A stretch of DNA of 18,085 nt, taken from assembly GCA_944384285.1 (NCBI GenBank), contig CALWSX010000110.1, positions 1 through 18,085 on the forward strand. Reading direction: 5' to 3'. The notes beneath the pieces are model-generated. The model was not told the DNA's origin, made no database searches, and saw only the letters and a list, made by a program, of their open reading frames with translations. The DNA comes from an uncultured Lachnospiraceae bacterium. GTDB taxonomy: Bacteria; Bacillota; Clostridia; Lachnospirales; Anaerotignaceae. Each line of letters begins with the position of its first letter. Position 1 is the first letter of the stretch. A program made the position numbers and the translations under genes. Shown here in pieces: positions 1-5,740 of the stretch.

Positions 1-927
1 GAGGGAGAACTTTATATAGGAGACAAACTTGTAAATGATGTTCAGCCTAAAGACAGAAATATAGCTATGGTATTTAAGAATTATGCGCTTTATCCACATA
101 TGACTGTATTTGAAAATATGGATTTTGGATTAAAATTAAGAAAAGTTCCTAAAGATGAAATACGAAAAAAAGTTGAAGATGTGGCTAAAGTACTTGATAT
201 TACACATCTTTTGGATAGAAAGCCAAAAGCTCTTTCAGGCGGACAAAGACAAAGGGTTGCACTTGGAAGATCAATGGTAAGAAATCCAGACGTATTTTTA
301 CTTGATGAACCTCTTTCAAATCTTGACGCAAAACTCCGTACAGCAATGAGATCTGAAATAATAAAACTTCACAGAAGTCTTGATGCTACATTTGTCTATG
401 TAACTCATGACCAGACAGAGGCTATGACAATGGGAGACAGAATTGTAGTAATGAAAGATGGTTTTATTCAACAAGTGGATACACCTCAAAATCTTTTTGA
501 ACACCCTGCAAATTTATTTGTTGCAGGATTTATAGGCTCACCTCAGATGAACTTTTTAAATGCAAAAATAGTAAAAAACGGCGAAAGATATAATTTAGAA
601 TTTTTAAATACATATTTAAGTTTGCCGGAAAAATATAATAGCAAAGTAGAAGCATACGAAAATCAAGAAGTAATAATGGGCATAAGACCGGAAGATATTA
701 TCATAAATGAAAATTGCGAAGATGGAATATCATCTGGATATACTGACCTTACAGAAGTTATGGGTTCAGAGGCATATGTGTATCTTAAACTTATTGATGA
801 AAGCAAACTTGTAATAAAAACAAAGGCAAACCTGTCTATAAAACCTGGAGACACAGTAGCATTTAACATTGACAGTGAAAAAGTACATCTTTTTGATAAA
901 GATACTGAAAAATCAATTTTATTATAA
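1..927 (+). CDS. Sugar ABC transporter ATP-binding protein, MalK/UgpC/MsmX type (5' end missing)
   Basis: ATPase subunit expected to power a binding-protein-dependent carbohydrate importer at the cytoplasmic membrane. The reading frame is open from base 1, so the N-terminus with the Walker A motif lies outside the window. Visible in order: the YALYPHM segment after the Q-loop (nt 79-99), the signature LSGGQ (about nt 232-246), Walker B LLDEP with the D-loop SNLD (about nt 298-327), the H-loop THD (about nt 403-411), and a C-terminal TOBE-like region from about nt 520 to the end. The long C-terminal regulatory domain is typical of the MalK/UgpC subfamily, members of which can be shared between several sugar importers. 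Oddity: the Q-loop position, normally MVFQNYALYPHM, reads MVFK (codon AAG at 76-78). A terminator follows directly. The sugar cannot be told from this piece. Confidence 0.93.
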   Translation, partial: EGELYIGDKLVNDVQPKDRNIAMVFKNYALYPHMTVFENMDFGLKLRKVPKDEIRKKVEDVAKVLDITHLLDRKPKALSGGQRQRVALGRSMVRNPDVFLLDEPLSNLDAKLRTAMRSEIIKLHRSLDATFVYVTHDQTEAMTMGDRIVVMKDGFIQQVDTPQNLFEHPANLFVAGFIGSPQMNFLNAKIVKNGERYNLEFLNTYLSLPEKYNSKVEAYENQEVIMGIRPEDIIINENCEDGISSGYTDLTEVMGSEAYVYLKLIDESKLVIKTKANLSIKPGDTVAFNIDSEKVHLFDKDTEKSILL

Positions 928-960
928 CTTAGCATTGTTTAAACCCCTTATATAAATAAA

Positions 961-992
961 GAAGCAAAGCTTATTTTTAGCTTTGTTTTTTT
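961..992 (+). terminator. Intrinsic terminator after the sugar ABC ATPase gene
   Basis: A 7-bp stem, CAAAGCT (965-971) with AGCTTTG (979-985), has a 7-nt loop and is followed by seven T residues. It lies 34 nt after the stop codon of the ATPase gene and separates it from the downstream acetyltransferase unit. The rest of the 928-1229 interval is AT-rich and holds only the promoter element at 1135-1143. Confidence 0.8.
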
Positions 993-1134
993 ATTTATAA
1001 AAGATTTTGTATAAAAGCAAGTAATAAATATATTTTAAAATATTTAATTTATATTTTTTAATTTAAAATGTATGAATGCACTGTATTTTTATGTATTATT
1101 GTAAAAAAATATATATTTTTGATAGATTAATATA

Positions 1135-1143
1135 TGTTATACT
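1135..1143 (+). promoter_or_regulatory. Extended -10 promoter element for the GNAT/GNAT/membrane-protein unit
   Basis: TG-T-TATACT is a good extended -10 motif about 87 nt upstream of the first start codon. No convincing -35 sits at 17 bp. TTGATA at 1119-1124 is only 13 bp away, so the call rests on the extended -10 alone in a very AT-rich setting. Confidence 0.4.
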
Positions 1144-1229
1144 TTAGATAAAATTATTTATTGTTTTTAAATAAAGTTTTAAAGATAAAGAATAATAAAG
1201 ATAATAAAGATATTAAAGGATTATATGTT

Positions 1230-1694
1230 ATGAAGGATTTTATTATTATAAATATAAAAGATGAAGAAGAACTAAAAAGACAGGCTGCCTTATGGTTTCA
1301 TGAAAAGTGGGGTATACCCAAAGAGGCTTATGAGCAAAGCATGAATGAGTCACTAAAAAATAAAAAAGCTGTGCCACAGTGGTATGTGGTAAAAGAAGGT
1401 GATCGTATAGTTGGAGGAGTGGGAGTAATTGAAAATGATTTCCATGAAAGAAAAGACCTTACTCCAAATATTTGTGCTTTATATGTGGAAGAAGACTGTC
1501 GCTGTTTGGGATTAGCGGGTAAAATGCTTAAATATGTTTGTGATGATATGTTAAAGCGCGGTATAAAAACTCTTTATCTTATTACAGACCACACTTCTTT
1601 TTATGAAAGATATGGATTTGAGTTTCTTTGTATGGTAAAGTGTGATGGAGAAGAAATGATGAGAATGTATGCCCATTACACAAAAACAAAATAA
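1230..1694 (+). CDS. GNAT family N-acetyltransferase
   Basis: A 154-residue single-domain GNAT acetyltransferase, expected to move an acetyl group from acetyl-CoA to an amine or similar acceptor; the substrate is unknown. Motif A, which binds the pyrophosphate of acetyl-CoA, is R91-C-L-G-L-A96, a fit to R/Q-x-x-G-x-G/A. It is followed by the helix GKMLKYVCDDMLKRG and the C-terminal SFYERYGFEF segment (about 123-132), the usual end of the fold. I chose ATG 1230 because AAAGGA (1215-1220) sits 9 nt upstream. An in-frame TTG at 1161 would add 23 lysine/asparagine-rich residues with no good ribosome site. It is first in a tight same-strand unit with the next two genes (gaps of 33 and 32 nt). Confidence 0.88.
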   Translation: MKDFIIINIKDEEELKRQAALWFHEKWGIPKEAYEQSMNESLKNKKAVPQWYVVKEGDRIVGGVGVIENDFHERKDLTPNICALYVEEDCRCLGLAGKMLKYVCDDMLKRGIKTLYLITDHTSFYERYGFEFLCMVKCDGEEMMRMYAHYTKTK

Positions 1695-1727
1695 TTTAAA
1701 ATGATATTTTGCGAGGGGAGAAAATTT

Positions 1728-2108
1728 ATGGAATATAAAGTAAATGATAAAGAATTAAATGCATCAATATTTATCTCTTTTGCTAATCAAATATGGCTCG
1801 GAGATTATGATGTTTTTAAAACAGAAAAAGCATTATCAAAAACAATAAACATAACTGCTTACGATAATAAAAAACTTGTAGGTTGCCTCAGAATACTTTC
1901 AGACGGTTATTTTTTTGGAACAATTACAGAGCTTCTTGTCCTTCCGGAATATCAAAAACAAGGAATAGGAAGTAAACTTTTAGAACTTGCAAAAGAAAAT
2001 ACTCCAACTATGTTATATTTTGGAGCACAGCCAGAAGCAGAAGAAAAAAATAAAAAAAATGGCTGTGAAAAAGGTTTGCAATCTTACATAATAAAAAGAA
2101 AAAATTAA
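1728..2108 (+). CDS. GNAT family N-acetyltransferase (small)
   Basis: A 126-residue GNAT acetyltransferase. The acetyl-CoA-binding motif A is Q76-K-Q-G-I-G81, preceded by the strand ITELLVLPEY and followed by the SKLLELAKEN helix, as expected of the fold. ATG 1728 is preferred because GAGGGGAG (1713-1720) lies 7 nt upstream; the in-frame ATG at 1701 would place that site inside the gene. The C-terminal part (QPEAEEKNKKNGCEKG) matches the usual end of small GNATs, although the common phenylalanine-tyrosine pair there is replaced by a lysine/asparagine-rich stretch encoded by A-runs. It sits 33 nt after another GNAT gene that is not closely similar, so recent duplication is unlikely. The substrate is unknown. 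Confidence 0.86.
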   Translation: MEYKVNDKELNASIFISFANQIWLGDYDVFKTEKALSKTINITAYDNKKLVGCLRILSDGYFFGTITELLVLPEYQKQGIGSKLLELAKENTPTMLYFGAQPEAEEKNKKNGCEKGLQSYIIKRKN

Positions 2109-2140
2109 ATTAAAAAAATATTAATTATAGGGGGGTTTAT

Positions 2141-2677
2141 ATGACATACATATTTGCTGGTTGGTTGTTTGTATTTTTTCATATTAAAATTAACGGATTT
2201 GATTTTCTTCCGGATTTTCTTGGATATGTCCTTATTCTTTTAGGGCTTTTTAAACTTGTAGAAAAAAGCAAAAATTTTGAAAAAGCAAAGCCTTATACGA
2301 TAGGTATGATAATTTATTCTTTTATTCCTATAGGTATGAATTATGTACCAATTAAAGATGGAAAAGCCTTATTAATGACATTAAGTTTAATAAGTAATTT
2401 TGTAATGCTTTATATTATGTATCTTATTAACAATGGTATTCATGATATTGAAAAAGACGAAAATATTAATTTAGGAACAGAAAGTCTTTTTAAAATTTGG
2501 AGAATACAAGCAATTTTACAGATTATAGCTATAGCATTATCTTTGTTTAATTCACCAGGATTTACTCCTATTGTACTTTTATTAACATATGCATTTTTAA
2601 TTGTAACTATTGTTTATCTTGTGTTCTTTTACAAAAGCAAGAAAAGCTATGATAATTTTTTACAAAAACAACTTTAA
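2141..2677 (+). CDS. Multi-pass membrane protein of unknown function
   Basis: A 178-residue hydrophobic protein with about five predicted membrane segments (roughly residues 24-40, 52-66, 76-96, 120-138 and 141-164, with the N-terminal 3-15 also hydrophobic). Short charged loops (EKSKNFEKAK, HDIEKDEN) lie between segments, and the tail is basic. The segment FDFLPDFLGYVLILLGL near the N-terminus resembles a motif I associate with uncharacterised Firmicutes membrane proteins; no catalytic residues are evident. The start ATG 2141 follows AGGGGGG (2129-2135). It is the last gene of the unit with two acetyltransferases and is followed by an AT-only palindrome and a bidirectional terminator. I do not recognise a function. 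Confidence 0.82.
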   Translation: MTYIFAGWLFVFFHIKINGFDFLPDFLGYVLILLGLFKLVEKSKNFEKAKPYTIGMIIYSFIPIGMNYVPIKDGKALLMTLSLISNFVMLYIMYLINNGIHDIEKDENINLGTESLFKIWRIQAILQIIAIALSLFNSPGFTPIVLLLTYAFLIVTIVYLVFFYKSKKSYDNFLQKQL

Positions 2678-2703
2678 AAAATTTAGAAAGATTCTTTTGG
2701 TTT

Positions 2704-2732
2704 TAATTTATATTAAAATTTAATATAAATTA
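2704..2732. repeat. 29-bp perfect AT-only palindrome
   Basis: Positions 2704-2717 and 2719-2732 are perfect reverse complements (14 bp each arm) around a single central A at 2718. The whole element is A/T only. It lies in the 3' region of the membrane protein gene, 20 nt upstream of the terminator hairpin, and could be a cruciform, an mRNA 3' stem or a protein-binding site. Confidence 0.8.
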
Positions 2733-2752
2733 TTACGGCCCAATAAGACTAT

Positions 2753-2802
2753 AAAAAAACAGAGAATTTTTAGTTTTTAATTTTAAAAATTCTCTGTTTT
2801 TA
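2753..2802. terminator. Bidirectional terminator between convergent genes
   Basis: Left arm 2753-2771 (A-run, CAGAGAATTTTTA) pairs with right arm 2784-2802 around a 12-nt loop. The A-run on one side and T-run on the other give a U-tract in both directions. It serves the membrane protein gene on the plus strand and the HxlR gene on the minus strand, whose stop codon abuts it. Confidence 0.88.
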
Positions 2803-3141
2803 TTATGCTTTATCTTTATTATTTTCTCCCCATATACACAATTGATCCAATATTTCCATAAGGGATTTACCTCTGTCAGATAAGCTATATTCTACTTTAG
2901 GCGGTATTTGTGGATACTCTTTACGTATTATTAAATTGTCTTTTTCTAACTCTTTTAGAGAACTGCTGAGTGTTTTGTGTGAAATAGATTTTATATATCG
3001 TTTTAATTCATTGTATCGTACTACTTTAAATTCCATTAGGCAGTACAGAATTATCATTTTATATTTTCCGCTTATCAATGACAAAGTATAACTAAACCCA
3101 GTATCTTCAAAGTTTGAATTTTCTATATAATCTTTAAACAT
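2803..3141 (-). CDS. HxlR family winged-helix transcriptional regulator
   Basis: A 112-residue DNA-binding regulator made of one winged-helix domain (about residues 15-100). Family features visible are LISGKYKMIILYCL (22-35, normally LIGGKWKxxIL), FKVVRYNELKRYIKSISHKTLSSSLKELEKDNLI (38-71, recognition helix region) and the wing PPKVEYSLSDRGKSL (80-94). Members such as YodB, CatR and HypR of Bacillus sense electrophiles or oxidants through an N-terminal cysteine just before this region. Here that position is occupied by G15-F-S17, and the only cysteines are C34 and C102. ATG 3141 follows AGGAG. It is divergent from a flavodoxin-fold reductase gene with a shared promoter region, the usual regulator-target layout, so it probably controls that gene and itself. 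Confidence 0.9.
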   Translation of the reverse strand: MFKDYIENSNFEDTGFSYTLSLISGKYKMIILYCLMEFKVVRYNELKRYIKSISHKTLSSSLKELEKDNLIIRKEYPQIPPKVEYSLSDRGKSLMEILDQLCIWGENNKDKA

Positions 3142-3157
3142 TTACACTCTCCTTTTG

Positions 3158-3170
3158 GTTAGTATCTAAC
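3158..3170. promoter_or_regulatory. Candidate operator (GTTAG-N3-CTAAC) in the regulator leader
   Basis: The inverted repeat GTTAG-TAT-CTAAC lies 16 nt upstream of the HxlR start codon, just before its ribosome site, and inside the transcript predicted from the divergent promoter at 3205-3241. A dyad at this place suits autoregulation by the HxlR protein. Binding is inferred from position and symmetry only. Confidence 0.4.
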
Positions 3171-3204
3171 AAAAATGTGCGTACTTTATTATAGTTATAT
3201 TTAT

Positions 3205-3241
3205 TGCTATAATTATAGCATAAATTTTTTGGAGGTGTAAA
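3205..3241. promoter_or_regulatory. Overlapping divergent promoters built on a 16-bp palindrome
   Basis: TGCTATAATTATAGCA (3205-3220) is a perfect palindrome and reads as an extended -10 (TGC-TATAAT) on both strands. For the minus strand, TTTACA at 3241-3236 is a plausible -35 with an 18-bp spacer, driving hxlR. For the plus strand the start would fall near 3220, 11 nt before the GGAGG of the reductase gene; its -35 is weak. A dimer bound here would control both genes at once. Confidence 0.65.
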
Positions 3242-3245
3242 TTGT

Positions 3246-3803
3246 ATGAATAAAAAAATTTGTATTTTAAATGGCAGTCCACGAATGAACGGAAACACTA
3301 AAGAGTTGATAAAAAAATTTACAGAGGGTGCAAAAGAGTCTGGAAATGAAGTTGTTTGTTTTGATTTGCAAAAAATGGATATACATGGGTGTTTGGGGTG
3401 TTGCAAAGGCGGAAAAGACGAGTTATGTCCTTGTGTGCAAAAAGACGATATGATGAAAATTTATCCGGTATACAAAGAAGCCGATATCGTTGTTTTAGCT
3501 TCTCCTATGTACTATTGGGGAATTACCGGTCAGCTTAAAATTGCGTTTGACCGTTTGTTTGCGGTGGCAGAATTAGACAAAAATTACAGAAACCCTAAAA
3601 AAGACTGTATTTTGCTCATGGCAGCAGAAGGCGATACAGAAAGTAATTTTGCCCCTGTTAAAGCATTTTATGAAGGATTAATTTCAAATTTAGGGTGGAA
3701 AAATATAGGTATTGTATATGCCGGAGGAAATATGGACATAGGTGATATTTTAAATAAAAAAGACCAACTTGAAGAAGCCAAAAATTTAGGAATATCTATT
3801 TAA
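3246..3803 (+). CDS. Flavodoxin-fold NAD(P)H-dependent FMN reductase / iron-sulfur flavoprotein-like
   Basis: A 185-residue flavoprotein of the NADPH-dependent FMN reductase superfamily, probably reducing quinone-, nitro- or azo-type electrophiles or acting as an electron carrier. The FMN phosphate loop is GSPRMNGNT (10-18) and a second flavin-contacting segment is SPMYYWGITGQLK (86-98). Between them lie five cysteines, C49, C52, C53, C61 and C63. This recalls iron-sulfur flavoproteins, but the spacing does not exactly match their usual C-x2-C-x2-C-x4-7-C. ATG 3246 is preceded by GGAGGTG (3231-3237). It is divergent from the HxlR regulator, which probably represses it. The nearest downstream terminator is at 3928-3974. 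Confidence 0.87.
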   Translation: MNKKICILNGSPRMNGNTKELIKKFTEGAKESGNEVVCFDLQKMDIHGCLGCCKGGKDELCPCVQKDDMMKIYPVYKEADIVVLASPMYYWGITGQLKIAFDRLFAVAELDKNYRNPKKDCILLMAAEGDTESNFAPVKAFYEGLISNLGWKNIGIVYAGGNMDIGDILNKKDQLEEAKNLGISI

Positions 3804-3927
3804 TAATTTTATTTTAGTGATATTGCTAGAAGCTATATTTTAATATAAGAAAAAGAATAGAAAACAAGAAAAAAGTTCATTTAATGTCTTTAATACCTTG
3901 ATATAAATAAAGATAAGAATATTATAA

Positions 3928-3974
3928 AAAAACAAAACCGCTGTAAATTTTATAATTAAAGCGGTTTTGTTTTT
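3928..3974. terminator. Strong bidirectional terminator between reductase and hydrogenase genes
   Basis: A 15-bp perfect stem pairs AAAAACAAAACCGCT (3928-3942) with its complement at 3960-3974 around a 17-nt loop, ending in T5 on each strand. It lies just after the stop of the minus-strand hydrogenase gene (3980) and about 125 nt after the plus-strand reductase gene. The stretch between 3804 and 3927 shows nothing else. Confidence 0.9.
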
Positions 3975-3979
3975 AAAAA

Positions 3980-5740
3980 TTAATAGTATCTTTTTTTATT
4001 GTTTGGATTTGGTATAAAATCTAATTTCCAAGCCTCATGGTCTGTATGTAATAAATGATGTGATTTATGACCGAGAGGTTTTTCAAAATATTCTTTATAA
4101 ACAGCTAATACATCAGGATTTTCATGAGAGAAACGAAGAGGATTATTTTTATCAAGAGTATAAAGATAATCAACACGATCTCCTGCAAGTTCAATTCCGT
4201 CATGTATAGGCTGTCCGCCACCGCCAGCACAGCCGCCAGGACAAGTCATGATTTCTACAAAATCATATTCAACTTCGCCTCTTCTTATAGCTTCAATAAG
4301 TTTTCTTGTGTTGCCAAGACCACTTGCAATAGCAGTACGTACTTTTATACCGTTAATATCAAAAGTAGATTCTTTCCAACCATCAAGACCTCTTACTTCT
4401 TTGAATGCGTCAGCATCAGGATTTTTGCCTGTAACAAGGAAGTAAGCAGAACGGAGAGCCGCTTCCATAACACCGCCTGTTGCACCAAAGATTACAGCAG
4501 CACCTGTACCTGTTCCAAGAGGTGAGTCAAAAGGTGTTTCAGGAAGTTCAACAGGAGCAATATGATCAGCTCTTAATATTCTTACAAGTTCTCTTGTTGT
4601 TAATACAACATCAACATCAGGATCGCCGCAAGCGTCGTTCATTACAGGAATAGCACATTCATGTTTTTTAGCAAGACATGGCATGATAGAAACACAAAAA
4701 ATATTATGAGGGTCAATGCCTATTTTTTCAGCAAAATAGCTTTTTACAACAGCACCAAACATTTGCTGTGGAGATTTAGCTGTAGAAAGCTGTGGAACCA
4801 TATCAGGATACTGTGTTTTAATAAAACGTATCCAGCCAGGACAACATGATGTGAACATAGGGAATTTATGATTTTCTTTATCTTTAAGTCTTTCTATAAA
4901 TTCGCTGCCTTCTTCCATGATTGTAAGGTCTGCGCTGAAGTTTGTATCAAAAACGTAGTCAAAACCAAGTTTTTTGATAGCTGTAACCATTCTTTCAGGT
5001 GTTGCAAATTCTCTGTCAAGTCCCCAGTGCTCAGCCCAAGCTGAACGAACAGCAGGAGCAACTTGTACAACTGTAATGATATCAGGGTCTGCAATAGCGT
5101 CTAATACTCTTGCAGTATCATCTCTTTCTCTTAAAGCTCCTGTTGGACAGTGAGTAATACATTGTCCGCATAATGAACAGTCAGCTTCTGTGATTTTTCT
5201 GTTTCCGGAAATACCAATACGAGTTCTTGAACCTGTACCTTCTATATCCCAAATGTTAAGAGACTGAACTTTGTCACAAACCTGAATACAACGCATACAT
5301 TTAATACATTTAGCTGAGTTTTTAACAAGAGGGAAATCAGCAGGCCAATGTTTTTGAACAACTTCTCTTTCATAAGGAAGAGCTAAAATTCCTAAGTCGT
5401 TTGCAATAGCCTGAAGTTTACAGTTTCCACTTCTTGAACAAGTAGCACAGTAACAGTCATGTTGTGAAAGTATCAGTTCAACAACAGTTTTACGTGATTT
5501 TCTTACTTTTGGGCTGTTTGTGTAAACAACCATACCTTCTTCAACAACAGTGTTGCATGAAGCAACAAGTTTTTCTTTTCCTTCGATTTCAACTATACAT
5601 ACACGGCAAGCGCCAATTTCGTTAATACCTTCTAAGTAACAGAGGCTTGGTATAAAAATGCCTACAGATGACGCAGCTTTCATAATAGTTGTGCCTTCAT
5701 TTACAGAAACGGGGATATTATCAATAGTTAAGTTTACCAT
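3980..5740 (-). CDS. hydA: [FeFe] hydrogenase catalytic subunit, M3-type
   Basis: A 586-residue cytoplasmic [FeFe] hydrogenase (H2 formation or oxidation). N-terminal [2Fe-2S] domain: C34, C45, C48, C62. His/Cys-ligated cluster: H94, C98, C101, C107. Two ferredoxin-type [4Fe-4S] sets: C145/C148/C151/C155 and C188/C191/C194/C198. The H-cluster domain has all three signatures: L1 TSCCPGW (297-303), with C299 expected as proton-transfer thiol and C300 as ligand; L2 MPCLAKKHE (353-361); and L3 EIMTCPGGCAGGGGQP (496-511), with C500 and C504. No key residue is missing. ATG 5740 overlaps the upstream gene by 7 nt (ATGGTAA), and its AAAGGAGG site lies inside that gene, so translation is probably coupled. 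Maturases HydE, HydF and HydG are not in the window. The partner gene suggests electron exchange with NAD(P)H; the HydDB class (A2 versus A3) cannot be fixed here. Confidence 0.96.
   Translation of the reverse strand: MVNLTIDNIPVSVNEGTTIMKAASSVGIFIPSLCYLEGINEIGACRVCIVEIEGKEKLVASCNTVVEEGMVVYTNSPKVRKSRKTVVELILSQHDCYCATCSRSGNCKLQAIANDLGILALPYEREVVQKHWPADFPLVKNSAKCIKCMRCIQVCDKVQSLNIWDIEGTGSRTRIGISGNRKITEADCSLCGQCITHCPTGALRERDDTARVLDAIADPDIITVVQVAPAVRSAWAEHWGLDREFATPERMVTAIKKLGFDYVFDTNFSADLTIMEEGSEFIERLKDKENHKFPMFTSCCPGWIRFIKTQYPDMVPQLSTAKSPQQMFGAVVKSYFAEKIGIDPHNIFCVSIMPCLAKKHECAIPVMNDACGDPDVDVVLTTRELVRILRADHIAPVELPETPFDSPLGTGTGAAVIFGATGGVMEAALRSAYFLVTGKNPDADAFKEVRGLDGWKESTFDINGIKVRTAIASGLGNTRKLIEAIRRGEVEYDFVEIMTCPGGCAGGGGQPIHDGIELAGDRVDYLYTLDKNNPLRFSHENPDVLAVYKEYFEKPLGHKSHHLLHTDHEAWKLDFIPNPNNKKRYY

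Noticed and set aside
2031..2080. Possible frameshift in the A-rich 3' part of the second GNAT gene
   Set aside because: The frame continues into a normal GNAT C-terminal segment (NGCEKGLQSY) and stop, so the A-runs have not broken the gene.
3134..3406. Minus-strand frame overlapping the start of the plus-strand reductase gene
   Set aside because: It covers the divergent promoter and the FMN-binding region of the real gene and has no ribosome site.
4124..4525. Open frames on the plus strand opposite the hydrogenase gene (including 4248-4445 and 4661-4849)
   Set aside because: They are antisense shadows of a well-supported hydrogenase gene, with serine/threonine-rich, low-complexity translations and no ribosome sites.
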